Assembly (NCBI GenBank): GCA_026985095.1 | Contig: JALSQW010000023.1 | Coordinates: 156,861-220,860 of the forward strand | Length of the DNA: 64,000 nt | Direction: 5' to 3' | From: Acidimicrobiia bacterium | GTDB lineage: Bacteria > Actinomycetota > Acidimicrobiia > Spongiisociales > UBA5794 | Shown here: positions 7,808-16,996 of the stretch, piece after piece | How positions within the stretch are numbered: position 1 is the stretch's first letter | How the letters are laid out: each line of letters opens with the position of its first letter | Program-made: the position numbers and the translations under genes | The notes under the pieces: model-generated | Database searches by the model: none | What the model was told of the DNA's origin: nothing | The model's input: only the letters and a program-made list of their open reading frames with translations

Positions 7808-9598
7808 ATGAAGACGTTCACCACCCCAGGTGAGGTGACGGTCGATCCGTCCGACAACCCGATCAGCGCCCTCCTGGGACTGGCCGCCGAAGACCCCGAC
7901 CTCGCGTCCCTCGCCTACCGTGACGGCGACCGGTTCGTCGACGTCACCGCTGCCGACTTCGCCGCCCGCGTCGAAGAGCTCGCCGCCGGGCTCGTGGCCC
8001 TCGGGATCGAGAAGGGATCGAGGATCGGCCTCTTCTCGGCCACCCGCATGGAGTTCACCATCCTCGACTACGCCATCTGGGCCGCAGGATGCGCCACCGT
8101 CACCATCTACGAGACGTCGTCCGCCGAACAGGTCCAGTGGATCATGGGGAACTCGGAAGCGGTCGGGATCTTCTGCGAGACGGCGGGGATGAAAGCCGTC
8201 TACGACGAGGTCGCCGCCGAGTTGCCCGCAGCCGAGCACGTGTTCGTCATCGAGGACGGCGCCCTCGATCAGATCGCGTCCCTCGCCACCGAGGAGGCGA
8301 GAGCAGAGGTCGCGAACCGGATCGCCGCCATCGACCACGACGACCTCGCCACGTTGGTGTACACCTCGGGCACCACCGGACGCCCGAAGGGTTGCGTCAT
8401 CACCCACGGCAACTTCATCTGGACCGTGCGGCAGGTCGAGGCGGTCCTCGGGGAGCTGACAGGACGCGACCAGCGTCAGCTCATGTTCCTTCCCCTCGCC
8501 CACATCTTCGCCCGTCTGGTGCAGGTGGTCTGTGTCAGCGCCGGCGTCAAGATCGGCTACTCGACCGGGATCCCGAACCTGACCGAGGAACTGGCCATCT
8601 TCAAGCCGACCTGGGTCTTCTCGGTGCCCCGCGTCTTCGAGAAGATCTACAACGCGGCCAAGCTGAAGGCCGACGACGAGGGCAAGGGCAAGATCTTCGA
8701 CCTCGCCGCGGGGGTCGCCATCGCCTACAGCAAAGGCCTCCAGGCAGGCAAGGTGCCGCTGGCCGTCAAAGCCCAACATGCCCTGTTCGACAAGCTCGTC
8801 TACGGCAAGCTCCGCGCCGTCTTCGGCGGTGAGATGCGGTACGCCATCTCGGGGGGCGCGGCCCTCGGGGCTCGCCTCGGTCACTTCTTCCGGGGCCTCG
8901 GGATCACGCCGCTCGAAGGCTACGGGCTCACCGAGACGACGGCCGCGTCGACCGTGAACCCGCCCGACGCGGTGCGGATCGGAACCGTTGGACGTCCCCT
9001 CCCGGGAGTCACCGTCGGGATCGCCGACGACGGTGAGGTGATGATCAGGGGGAAGCACATCTTCAAGGGCTACTGGCGCAACGAGGCCGCCACCAAGGAG
9101 GCCCTCGAACCGGACGGGTGGTTCCACAGCGGCGACATCGGCGTCCTCGACGACGCCGGGTACCTGTCGATCACCGGACGGAAGAAGGAACTGATCGTGA
9201 CCGCCGGCGGCAAGAACGTCGCTCCCGCCGTCCTCGAGGACCGGCTCCGGTCCGATCCGCTCGTCTCTCAGGCGATGGTCGTCGGTGACGCCAAGCCGTT
9301 CATCGCCGCGTTGATCGCTATCGATGCCGAAGCGCTGCCCGCCTGGGCTCACGCCCACGGGAAGTCGGCGAACGGCCTCGCCGACCTGATCGACGATCCG
9401 GACTTGCGAGCCGAGATCGACAAAGCGATCGCGTACGCCAACAAGGCCGTCTCCAAGGCGGAGGCGATCAAGACCTACCGCATCTTGCCCCGAGACCTCT
9501 CGATCGAAGGCGACGAACTGACCCCGACCCTGAAGGTGAAGCGGTCCGTCGTGGCCGCGAAGTACGCCGATCTGATCGCCGACATCTACGGGGACTGA
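7808..9598 (+). CDS. Long-chain acyl-CoA synthetase (FadD15-like)
   Basis: A 596-residue AMP-forming ligase that activates fatty acids to acyl-CoA. The P-loop is YTSGTTGRPKG, the A5-type motif is GYGLTETTAAST, the A7 region is GWFHSGDIG and the hinge is ITGRKKELIVTAGGKNVAP. Length and sequence style match actinobacterial FadD15-type enzymes, probably membrane-associated and used in beta-oxidation or lipid remodelling. An AGGAGG site lies 11 nt before the ATG. It is convergent with the ABC exporter. Confidence 0.93.
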   Translation: MKTFTTPGEVTVDPSDNPISALLGLAAEDPDLASLAYRDGDRFVDVTAADFAARVEELAAGLVALGIEKGSRIGLFSATRMEFTILDYAIWAAGCATVTIYETSSAEQVQWIMGNSEAVGIFCETAGMKAVYDEVAAELPAAEHVFVIEDGALDQIASLATEEARAEVANRIAAIDHDDLATLVYTSGTTGRPKGCVITHGNFIWTVRQVEAVLGELTGRDQRQLMFLPLAHIFARLVQVVCVSAGVKIGYSTGIPNLTEELAIFKPTWVFSVPRVFEKIYNAAKLKADDEGKGKIFDLAAGVAIAYSKGLQAGKVPLAVKAQHALFDKLVYGKLRAVFGGEMRYAISGGAALGARLGHFFRGLGITPLEGYGLTETTAASTVNPPDAVRIGTVGRPLPGVTVGIADDGEVMIRGKHIFKGYWRNEAATKEALEPDGWFHSGDIGVLDDAGYLSITGRKKELIVTAGGKNVAPAVLEDRLRSDPLVSQAMVVGDAKPFIAALIAIDAEALPAWAHAHGKSANGLADLIDDPDLRAEIDKAIAYANKAVSKAEAIKTYRILPRDLSIEGDELTPTLKVKRSVVAAKYADLIADIYGD

Positions 9599-9646
9599 CC
9601 GCGAGCGTCTTCGCCGCAGCTCGGCGGGATCCGGCGGGGATCGGTC

Positions 9647-11326
9647 TCAGACCCCGACGTCGCGCCGCTGCAACCCCACGACGGCGACCACCACGAGCAG
9701 GAGCGCCACCGCCGCCAGCAGCGGCTGCTGCCACCCGAGCTCCTGGGACAACGGGTTCTTCGGGCCGGCGTACCAATAGAACGGCGACCAACGCCGTGCC
9801 GGTGCCAACCAGTCGACGAACGCGCCGAAACCGTTGACGAGATGCCCGGCGACCGCGGCGACCGTCGCGATACCGGTCGCGATCCCCGGCCGGCCCGTCC
9901 AGGCGCCGGCCGCCAGCGCCAGTGAACCGTACAGCACGACCAGCAAGATCATCCCGAGGTTCCCGGCGATCATCCCCTCCGCGGTGACCCCAAGGTCGAC
10001 GAGGGGAGCGCCGACGAGCATCGGCGCCAGGATCCCGGCGGCGACGACCACCGTCACGGTGGCCACGAGCCCGATCGCCTTGTCGATCACGAACCGACCC
10101 CTTCGTACGGGCCCGGTCAGGACCAGGTCGATCGTGCCGGCCCGCTCCTCCCCGGCGATCGCCCTCGCACCGAACCCGATCCCGAGGACGAGAACGGCGA
10201 CCAGGCCGATGCTTCCGTGGATCCGAGACGACACCAATCCGGGTCCTTCGAGGGCCGACGCCGGATCGGTGATCCCGAAGACGGCCAGCAGCTCTGTGGG
10301 GTAGGCCTCGATGAGCTGACCGAACTGGTCGCCGCCGAGGTCCCGCACGGACGGGTACACCGACAGGATCAGCGACGTGAACGCCGCCATGGAGACGATC
10401 CACCAGCGGAGGGAGCGGCGGCGGATCCACACCGACCAGCTCCACACGTGACCGAGCATCCACGAGCTGCTGCTCGTGGATGCTGTCCCCCGGCGTCTCC
10501 CGAAGCGAAGCCGAGGAAGGTTCCGGGCGACGCCGATGTCCCTGCTCTCGAACACGACGGTGCCCGCCGCGACCAGAACGAGGGCGAGCCCGATGAGGAA
10601 GAGCTGCCACGGACCGGCGCCGTTGCTCAACGGGTCGCCACGCAGGTACCAGTCGAAGGGTGTGATCCGATCGGCCCACCCCAGCCAGTCGACGATCTGG
10701 GCGAACCCGTCGAGGAGGAACGAGAGCATCGCGACGACCCCGGCGAGACCCGCACCGAGCCCCTTGCGTCCCGACCATGCCGCGGCGGCGAACGCCAACG
10801 ACCCGAAGAACACGCCGAGGGAGTACAACGCGACGTTGATGCCGACGATCCCGACGACCCTCAGGCCCATGCCGTACAGTGGGTCGCCTGCCAGCAGCAC
10901 GACGAGGAACGTCGCCACCAGGAGCGCCAGGAGGACGGCTCCCGCAGCCACCTTCTGGACGAGCACCGACGCTCGCGAGATCGGGAGGGTGAAGACGAGA
11001 TCGGCGGTGCCGTCGTGTTCCTCCTTCGCGGCCGCGGCCCCACCGAGCTGGACGGCGTAGATGATCACCAGGACGGGACCCAGCAGGTTGTACAGCTCGG
11101 CCTCGACGTACCCCTTGGCGGTCACGAACGTCGCAGGGTCGATGCCCATGGCATCCAGCATCCCCGACGGCAACTGTTCGAGGAGCTGCTGGAACTCGGC
11201 GGCACCGTCCCGCAGGGTCGGATAGAACACCACGAGGAACGCCGCCAGGGCGACCCCCCCGAGCGTCCAACCGACCATCGCGCGTCGGCGCTCCCACAGG
11301 GTGTGACCGAAGACGCTACGCGTCAT
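9647..11326 (-). CDS. ABC-2 type exporter permease, two-repeat form
   Basis: A 559-residue permease with two similar six-helix halves (about 1-260 and 280-559), each starting with an extracytoplasmic loop (YPTLRDGAAEFQ and YPSVRDLGGDQFG) and containing an EE(H)DGT/ERAGT loop before a membrane helix. This is the fused-permease type used with CcmA/DrrA-like ATPases in actinobacterial antibiotic or lipid export. The start MTRSVFGHTLW lies inside the end of the ATPase gene (11-bp overlap), so the pair is translationally coupled. Substrate unknown. Confidence 0.82.
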   Translation of the reverse strand: MTRSVFGHTLWERRRAMVGWTLGGVALAAFLVVFYPTLRDGAAEFQQLLEQLPSGMLDAMGIDPATFVTAKGYVEAELYNLLGPVLVIIYAVQLGGAAAAKEEHDGTADLVFTLPISRASVLVQKVAAGAVLLALLVATFLVVLLAGDPLYGMGLRVVGIVGINVALYSLGVFFGSLAFAAAAWSGRKGLGAGLAGVVAMLSFLLDGFAQIVDWLGWADRITPFDWYLRGDPLSNGAGPWQLFLIGLALVLVAAGTVVFESRDIGVARNLPRLRFGRRRGTASTSSSSWMLGHVWSWSVWIRRRSLRWWIVSMAAFTSLILSVYPSVRDLGGDQFGQLIEAYPTELLAVFGITDPASALEGPGLVSSRIHGSIGLVAVLVLGIGFGARAIAGEERAGTIDLVLTGPVRRGRFVIDKAIGLVATVTVVVAAGILAPMLVGAPLVDLGVTAEGMIAGNLGMILLVVLYGSLALAAGAWTGRPGIATGIATVAAVAGHLVNGFGAFVDWLAPARRWSPFYWYAGPKNPLSQELGWQQPLLAAVALLLVVVAVVGLQRRDVGV

Positions 11327-12215
11327 GGTCGTTGTACAACGCGAGGAAGGCGTCCTCGAGGTCACCTTCATGGGAGATCACGTTCTCGACACCGAAGCCG
11401 GACGCGACCCGCATCACCCCCTCGAGCGAACCTTCGACGACGAGGTCCACACCGTGTCCATCGTGGGAGGGATGGGCCTCCAACACGCCGTCGACGGCAG
11501 CGAACGTTCCGGGATCGACCCTGTGGGAGAAGACGATCTGGATGTGCCTCCGAGCCTTCGCCTTCAACCCTTCGACCGTCTCGACGGCAACGAGGCGACT
11601 CGCTCGCACCACGCCGACGCGGTCGGCGACCCGTTCCACCTCGGGGAGGATGTGCGAAGAGAGGAACACCGTGCGCCCCTCGTCGCGAGCCTCCCGCACC
11701 ATCGCATAGAACTCCTGCTGCATGAGCGGATCCAACCCGGTCGACGGTTCGTCCAGGATGAGGAGCTCGGGCCGATGCATGAACGCCTGCACGATGGCGA
11801 CCTTCTGCCGGTTGCCGCTGGAATAGGCACCGATCCGGCGGTCCAGGTCCAGATCGAGCCGCTCGGCGAGACGCTCCACCTCGGGGCCGGTATCGATGCC
11901 GCGCAGGTTCGCGAAGTAACGGCACAGCTCTCGCCCGGTCATCTCCTCGTACATGGTCACGTCCCCGGGGATGTGGCCGATCCGAGCATGGATGGCGACG
12001 GCGTCCCGGTGGCTGTCCATCCCGAGGATGCGGGCACGCCCCGCCGTCGGATGGAGCAGGTCGAGGAGGGTGCGGATCGTGGTCGTCTTCCCGGCGCCGT
12101 TGGCGCCGAGGAACCCGAACACCTCGCCGCGCTCGACCTGGAGATCGAGGTCGATGATGCCCGGGGTGTCGCCGTAGTACTTGGTTAGGCCTTCGGCGAC
12201 GATGGCGGGCGGCAC
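11316..12215 (-). CDS. ABC exporter ATP-binding protein (CcmA/DrrA-like)
   Basis: A 299-residue ATPase with Walker A GANGAGKTT, an unusual signature YSSGNRQKV in place of LSGGQ, Walker B LLILDEPSTGLD and switch SSHILPEV. The C-terminal 80 residues form the extra domain of polyketide/antibiotic-type exporters. I chose the GTG at 12215 (VPPAIVAEGL) because AGGGAAGGAA lies just upstream; the much longer frame in the track runs antisense through the CDF gene. It energises the permease that overlaps its end. Confidence 0.88.
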   Translation of the reverse strand: MPPAIVAEGLTKYYGDTPGIIDLDLQVERGEVFGFLGANGAGKTTTIRTLLDLLHPTAGRARILGMDSHRDAVAIHARIGHIPGDVTMYEEMTGRELCRYFANLRGIDTGPEVERLAERLDLDLDRRIGAYSSGNRQKVAIVQAFMHRPELLILDEPSTGLDPLMQQEFYAMVREARDEGRTVFLSSHILPEVERVADRVGVVRASRLVAVETVEGLKAKARRHIQIVFSHRVDPGTFAAVDGVLEAHPSHDGHGVDLVVEGSLEGVMRVASGFGVENVISHEGDLEDAFLALYNDHDA

Positions 12216-12287
12216 GGCGTTCCTTCCCTCGGATGAGGGAAGCCTACCGACGCGGGGCCGCGCCGCTGCTGCGGTACCCTCCGGGTC

Positions 12288-13202
12288 ATGTCCGCCGCCG
12301 AATCGAAACGTCTCGTCCTGCTGGCGCTGGCCGCCAACTTCGGGATCGCGCTCACCAAGTTCGGTGCGGCCGCCATCTCCCGCAGCTCGGCCATGCTCGC
12401 CGAGGCGTTCCACTCCCTCGCCGACACCGGCAACCAGCTCTTCTTGCTCCGCGGCGAGGCCGCCGCGCACCGCGGACCGAGCGTCCAGCATCCTTTCGGT
12501 ACCGGCAAGGAGCGCTACTTCTGGGCGTTCATGGTGGCCGTCGTGCTGTTCGTCGGCGGCTCGATCCTGTCGATCGTCAACGGCCTCGACAAGATCCGCA
12601 ACGCTGACGCCCACGAGCAGGTCGGCCTGTGGCTGTCGCTCGGTGTGCTCGCCATCGCGGCCCTCTTCGAGCTGCTGGTCGCGTTCCGTCCCGCCGTGCA
12701 GGAGTTCAACCGGCTCCGGGCCGGTCGGTCGATCCCCAAGACCATCCGGGAAGGGAGGGACCCGGCGTTGCTCATCGTGCTGTTCGAGGACTCCGCTGCG
12801 GTCGTCGGGCTCGCCATCGCCGCGGTGGGCATCGTCCTCGCCCACCTGACCGAGGACGCCCGTTGGGATGGCCTGGCGTCCATCCTCATCGGTCTCCTCC
12901 TGGCCGGCGTTGCGTGGGTGATCGCCGTCGAGATGAAGGCGCTCCTCATCGGGGAGTCGGCCAGTCGAGAGCAGCGGGCGTCGATCCGGGCCGCCACCCT
13001 GTCGATCCCCGAGGTCGAGCACATCGACGACCTGCTCACCATGCAGCTCTCCCCGGACCAGATCCTCGTCAACATGGACGTCGCGTTCGACGAGGGACTG
13101 TCCGAGGAGCAGGTGCAGGAGGCGATCGAGGCTGTCGAAGCGGCGATCCGCCAGGTCGTGCCCGAAGCGACCCGGATCTTCATCGAGCCGGTGGACCAGT
13201 GA
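12288..13202 (+). CDS. Cation diffusion facilitator family transporter
   Basis: A 304-residue CDF exporter for divalent metal (Zn, Fe, Mn or Co). The metal site is seen as AEAFHSLADTGNQ in helix 2 and LFEDSAAVVG in helix 5, six membrane helices follow the family plan, and the cytoplasmic C-terminal domain ends in a beta-alpha segment with VEHIDDLLTMQLSPD. The CDF site here is HxxxD/ExxxD-like, not the HxxxD pair of strict zinc exporters, so the metal is uncertain. TACCCT lies 7 nt before the ATG. Overlaps thrB start by 4 bp. Confidence 0.88.
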   Translation: MSAAESKRLVLLALAANFGIALTKFGAAAISRSSAMLAEAFHSLADTGNQLFLLRGEAAAHRGPSVQHPFGTGKERYFWAFMVAVVLFVGGSILSIVNGLDKIRNADAHEQVGLWLSLGVLAIAALFELLVAFRPAVQEFNRLRAGRSIPKTIREGRDPALLIVLFEDSAAVVGLAIAAVGIVLAHLTEDARWDGLASILIGLLLAGVAWVIAVEMKALLIGESASREQRASIRAATLSIPEVEHIDDLLTMQLSPDQILVNMDVAFDEGLSEEQVQEAIEAVEAAIRQVVPEATRIFIEPVDQ

Positions 13203-14044
13203 CCGGGATCGCCTCGGCCCCCGCGTCCTCCGGCAACCTCGGCCCCGGTTTCGATACGCTCGCCTTGGCCCTGGACCTGCGCTGCCGCGTCGAAGCCGAA
13301 CCGGCCGCGGTGACGGCGATCGTCGACGCCGACGGGGTCCCCCGTCCGGTGGAGGGCGGCGAGATCGTCGCCCGTGCGGTCGCTGCGGTGGGCCCGCCGA
13401 TGACGCTGCGGATCGACTCGGCCATCCCCCGCGGGCGGGGACTCGGATCGTCGGCGGCGGTCGCTGCCGCCACCGCCGCGGCATCCCTCGGAGCCCAAGG
13501 GCTCGGCGTCGACCGCGATCGGGTCTTCCACGTCGTCGCCGACCTCGAAGGCCACGGAGACAACGCCGCCGCTGCCGTGTACGGAGGCCTGCAGGCTGCC
13601 TGCACGGCGTCGTCACGCCGCCTCGAGCTGCATCCCGAACTTCTGCCGATCGTGGCGATCCCCGACTTCGAGCTGCGCACCGGCGACGCCCGTGCCGCGC
13701 TCCCCGACGCCGTCGCGCTCACGATGGCGGCTCGGACCATCGCCCGGGTCGTGTTCCTCGTCGAAGGCCTCCGGACCGGAGATCGCGACGCGCTGACCCA
13801 CGCCCGCGGTGACGAGCTGCACGAGGAGCCCCGGTCGGCGCTGTCGCCGCTCACCACCAGACTCGTCCGAGCGGCGCTCGACGCGGGGGCGGTGCACGCT
13901 GCCTGGTCGGGAGCGGGACCATCGGCGTTGGCGTTCGTCACCGAAGAACGGCTCGACGCCGTCGAGGGCGCACTGGGCACGGTCCTCGGCAGCGTCGGGG
14001 AGGTTCGACGGCTCGCCGTCGACCACGACGGGTTGGTCAGTTGA
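13199..14044 (+). CDS. thrB: Homoserine kinase
   Basis: A 281-residue GHMP kinase that phosphorylates L-homoserine in threonine synthesis. ASSGNLGPGFDTLALAL is the ThrB N-terminal substrate/ATP region, PRGRGLGSSAAVAAA is the phosphate-binding loop and AWSGAGPSALAF is motif 3. The GTG start sits in a GTGA overlap with the CDF transporter stop. Neither thrC nor hom is next to it, an unusual isolated location. Its end overlaps the convergent phosphatase gene by 8 bp. Confidence 0.9.
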   Translation: MTGIASAPASSGNLGPGFDTLALALDLRCRVEAEPAAVTAIVDADGVPRPVEGGEIVARAVAAVGPPMTLRIDSAIPRGRGLGSSAAVAAATAAASLGAQGLGVDRDRVFHVVADLEGHGDNAAAAVYGGLQAACTASSRRLELHPELLPIVAIPDFELRTGDARAALPDAVALTMAARTIARVVFLVEGLRTGDRDALTHARGDELHEEPRSALSPLTTRLVRAALDAGAVHAAWSGAGPSALAFVTEERLDAVEGALGTVLGSVGEVRRLAVDHDGLVS

Positions 14045-14450
14045 ATCGGGCCCCGATCGCGGCCGCGATCGACCGTCGCGTCCGTCGGTAGAACGCCAGG
14101 TCCCGACCGAAGGGATCGTCGATGTCGGCGCCGTCGGGGTCGATCGTCTCGATCCGCGGCGCCCAGTCGGGCCGGCGGCGGATCAGCTCGTCGACGTGCG
14201 CCGCGGTGGCGGCGAGCAGCCGCGCCGGAGGTTCGCGCAGGTCCCATACCGAGCGTGCTCGATGTGCCGACAGGTCGATGCCGATCTCTGCCATCACCGC
14301 CGCGGCCTTCGGACTCGGGCGAGCACCCGGCAGTGACGAGGTTCCCGCCGACGCGAAGCTGCGATCGGGAACGGCGGCCCGAGCCAGGTACTCGGCCATC
14401 GGCGAGCGGCAGATGTTCCCGCTGCACACGAACACGACGAGGCCCCGCAC
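14037..14450 (-). CDS. Low-molecular-weight protein tyrosine phosphatase
   Basis: A 137-residue phosphatase with the P-loop FVCSGNICRSPMAE at the extreme N-terminus (Cys nucleophile, Arg binding phosphate) and the general-acid loop as DIDDPFGRD near the C-terminus. The fold is shared with arsenate reductases, but the DPF motif supports phosphatase activity on tyrosine or arginine phosphate. It ends 4 bp before the end of a downstream-transcribed neighbour and is co-directional with the PuuD-like gene upstream of it. Confidence 0.9.
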   Translation of the reverse strand: MRGLVVFVCSGNICRSPMAEYLARAAVPDRSFASAGTSSLPGARPSPKAAAVMAEIGIDLSAHRARSVWDLREPPARLLAATAAHVDELIRRRPDWAPRIETIDPDGADIDDPFGRDLAFYRRTRRSIAAAIGARFN

Positions 14451-14454
14451 CTGG

Positions 14455-15192
14455 TCAGACCGATGCGTGGTGTCGCGCCGAAGCGATCAGGGCGTCGAAC
14501 AACGCATGCGAGTTGGGGTCGTCGCGGTGGCTCAGGTACTCGGGATGCCATTGGACGGCGAGGAGCGGCCATTCGGGATCGTCGGCCTCGATGGCCTCGA
14601 TCACGCCGTCCCCGGCGCTCCCGACGGCACGGAAACCGGGGGCGACGTCGCGGACGGCCTGATGGTGGATCGAGTTGACCATCAGTGCCGTCTCGCCGAT
14701 CGCCTCGGCCACGCGACATGCCGGGTCGAGCACGACGGGTTGGTGCCCGTTCCACACCGCGTGGCCGATCTCGTCGTGGTCGAGGGATCCCACCTCGGTC
14801 GGGATGTCCTGGATGAGGGTGCCACCGAACGCCACGTTGACGAGCTGCATCCCGCGGCAGATCGCCAGCATCGGTATCCGACGTCGTCTCGCCTCGTGGA
14901 CGAGCGCGATCTCGAACTGATCACGATCGAAGTTCATGTTGCGCATCGTCTCATGCGTCTCGGCCCCGTAGCGGTGCGCCTCGATGTCGCCACCGCCGGT
15001 GAGGACGATCCCATCGAGCCGATCGAGCAGCTCGGGCACGTCGGGATCGGGGATCGGGACGAGCAGCACCGGATTGCCGCCGGCGCGCAGGACGGCGTCG
15101 GTGTACGTGTGGGCGATGACGTGCGATTCGATGTCCCCCGATGACGACACCGCGCATTTCGGTTGGGTGGTGATGCCGATGATGGGGCGCAT
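14455..15192 (-). CDS. Class I glutamine amidotransferase-like protein (peptidase C26, PuuD-like)
   Basis: A 245-residue member of the gamma-glutamyl-gamma-aminobutyrate hydrolase family. The nucleophile elbow is AICRGMQLVN and the His-Glu pair is in AVQWHPEYL. GIVLTGGGDIEAHRYG is the oxyanion region typical of PuuD. The enzyme would cleave gamma-glutamyl bonds of polyamine intermediates, although substrate range varies in the family. The start at MRPIIGITTQP is standard and a TAACAT box lies 7 nt upstream. Possibly linked functionally to gamma-glutamyl chemistry of the BMC locus, but it is 16 kb away, so this is only a thought. Confidence 0.88.
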   Translation of the reverse strand: MRPIIGITTQPKCAVSSSGDIESHVIAHTYTDAVLRAGGNPVLLVPIPDPDVPELLDRLDGIVLTGGGDIEAHRYGAETHETMRNMNFDRDQFEIALVHEARRRRIPMLAICRGMQLVNVAFGGTLIQDIPTEVGSLDHDEIGHAVWNGHQPVVLDPACRVAEAIGETALMVNSIHHQAVRDVAPGFRAVGSAGDGVIEAIEADDPEWPLLAVQWHPEYLSHRDDPNSHALFDALIASARHHASV

Positions 15193-15300
15193 CCGATGGA
15201 TGTTAGGGCTGTGGCGGGCGTCCCCGACGGCGTCGGGGTTGCGAAACGGCCTATCCTCCGCGAACCTACCCCCTTCGCCACCGATGTGAGAGGTCACTGC

Positions 15301-15393
15301 ATGGGTTCGCTGATCAAGAAGCGCCGGAAGAAGATGAGCAAGCACAAGTACCGGAAGCGCCTCAAGGCCAATCGGCACAAGCGCAAGCGATGA
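15301..15393 (+). CDS. Small ribosomal peptide bS22 (AURKAIP1/COX24-domain type)
   Basis: A 30-residue, extremely basic peptide, MGSLIKKRRKKMSKHKYRKR and on, which matches the actinobacterial bS22 peptide found on mycobacterial 30S subunits. It is contained in a longer frame of the ORF track, but the MGSxIKKRRK beginning fixes the start; GAGAGG lies upstream. It is a useful phylum marker. Confidence 0.9.
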   Translation: MGSLIKKRRKKMSKHKYRKRLKANRHKRKR

Positions 15394-15433
15394 TCGTCAT
15401 CGGCGTCGCCTCCGACCCGACGCCCCGGCATCG

Positions 15434-16573
15434 ATGATCGATGGACCGCAACGCCACCTCTTCGACGTTCCCGACGACGTCACCTACCTGAACTGCGCTT
15501 ACATGTCGCCGCAGCTCAGGTCCGTCACCGAGGCGGGGCTCGCCGCGGTCGCCGACGCGGAGCATCCCTGGGAGCTCTCCGTCGACGACTTCTTCGGCCC
15601 CGCCGAGGAGCTCCGCGGACTGGTCGCCTCCGTCCTCGGCGCCGGGGACGACCCCGACGGAGTCGCGCTCGTCCCGGCGGTCAGCTACGGCGTCGGGGTG
15701 GCTGCCGCCAACCTCCCGATCGGGCCGGGCCGCACCGTGGTGGTCCTCGCCGAGCAGTTCCCCTCCCACGTGTATCCGTGGCGGGCGGCGGTCGCCGACG
15801 CCGGCGGCACCGTTCGGGTGGTCGAGCGCCGAGACGACCGCTCCTGGACCGACGGCGTGCTCGACGCGATCGACGCCACGACCGCGGTGGTGGCCGTCCC
15901 CAACGTGCATTGGACCGACGGTTCGGCGGTGGACCTCGAGACGGTGGGCGCCGCCGCTAGGGCCGTCGACGCCGCGCTCGTGGTCGACGCCACTCAGTCG
16001 CTCGGCGCGATGCCCTTCGACGTGTTCGCGGTTCGTCCCGACTTCGTGGTGGCGGCGGGTTACAAGTGGCTCATGGGCCCGTACAGCCTCGGGTACCTGT
16101 GGGCGAGCCCGGAGCGTCGCGACGGGGTTCCGCTCGAGCACGGCTGGATCACCCGCGACGGTGCCGAGGACTTCGCCCGCTTGGTCGACTACACCGACCG
16201 TCTCCAAACCGGCGCTCGCCGCTACGACGTCGGGGAACGCAGCAATTTCGTGCTCGTGCCGATGGCGATCGCCGCCCTCGAGCAGATCCTCGCGTGGGGT
16301 GTGCCCGACATCGCCGACGCCCTCGGCGCGTCGACGGCGCGGATCGTGGAGGAGGCCGAGCGGCGAGGATTCGAACCGACCGCCGACCGGGGGCCGCATC
16401 TCCTGGGCCTTCGTCACGCTCGAGGGATCCCGGACGGCCTGCCCGCGGCCCTCGCCGCCCACAGGGTCCATGTCAGCGTTCGGGGCGACTCGATCCGGGT
16501 GTCTCCGCACCTGTACAACGACGAGACCGACATCGAACGGTTCTTCTCCGTCCTCGACGAGGTCGCCCGCTGA
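15434..16573 (+). CDS. PLP-dependent class V aminotransferase / cysteine-desulfurase-like
   Basis: A 379-residue fold-type I PLP enzyme. The Schiff-base lysine is in VAAGYKWLMGPYSLGYLW, preceded by the VVDATQSLGAMP cofactor Asp. The C-terminal strand DSIRVSPHLYNDETDIERF is typical of the isopenicillin-N-epimerase/kynureninase-like branch. There is no mobile Cys loop, so cysteine desulfurase activity is less likely. A second intact class V enzyme (59802) and a decayed one (29914) are in the window. Reaction unknown. Confidence 0.85.
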   Translation: MIDGPQRHLFDVPDDVTYLNCAYMSPQLRSVTEAGLAAVADAEHPWELSVDDFFGPAEELRGLVASVLGAGDDPDGVALVPAVSYGVGVAAANLPIGPGRTVVVLAEQFPSHVYPWRAAVADAGGTVRVVERRDDRSWTDGVLDAIDATTAVVAVPNVHWTDGSAVDLETVGAAARAVDAALVVDATQSLGAMPFDVFAVRPDFVVAAGYKWLMGPYSLGYLWASPERRDGVPLEHGWITRDGAEDFARLVDYTDRLQTGARRYDVGERSNFVLVPMAIAALEQILAWGVPDIADALGASTARIVEEAERRGFEPTADRGPHLLGLRHARGIPDGLPAALAAHRVHVSVRGDSIRVSPHLYNDETDIERFFSVLDEVAR

Positions 16574-16602
16574 CACCGGCGGGCCACCGATGTGGTGCCG
16601 GG

Positions 16603-16995
16603 TCAGGTGAACGTGGCGACGGCGACGCCGAAGATCGCGATGCTGATCACCAAGATGACGCCCTGGATGGCTCCTCGCACCGCCGCCGACGTGCGCTTGG
16701 CCGTCACCTGGTGGAACGCGGCGAGCGCCATGACCGATACGACGAGGGCGAGCTTGGCCTCCAGCATCCGCCATGGGATCCCCAGGTCGAGGACCTGCCA
16801 CACCCCGGTGATCACCGCCACGGTCATCGCCGTCCACGAGATCCTGCCGAACTGGCGGGCCGTCGCCTGCAGCAGGGGCCGGTCGGCGCCGGCCTTTCGC
16901 ATCGCCGGGACCAGCGCCGCCAACGTGATCAAGCCGCCGGTCCAGATGGCGACTGCGAGCAGATGGGTCCACAGGAGGACCTGATCGAGACGCAC
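16603..16995 (-). CDS. CopD-like / DUF2269-like four-helix membrane protein
   Basis: A 130-residue protein of four hydrophobic helices beginning HLLAVAIWTGGLITL, the pattern seen in CopD-type and related membrane domains with a His in the first helix. A copper role is possible but the protein lies outside the copper operons. It starts 1 bp from the end of the PAC2 gene and is co-directional with it. Confidence 0.65.
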   Translation of the reverse strand: MRLDQVLLWTHLLAVAIWTGGLITLAALVPAMRKAGADRPLLQATARQFGRISWTAMTVAVITGVWQVLDLGIPWRMLEAKLALVVSVMALAAFHQVTAKRTSAAVRGAIQGVILVISIAIFGVAVATFT

Positions 16996-16996
16996 G

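Noticed and set aside
6698-9358. 886-residue minus-strand ORF
   Set aside because: Antisense to phzF-like and fadD genes, rich in Arg/Gly/Asp/Pro, no recognisable domain; a shadow of high GC codon use.
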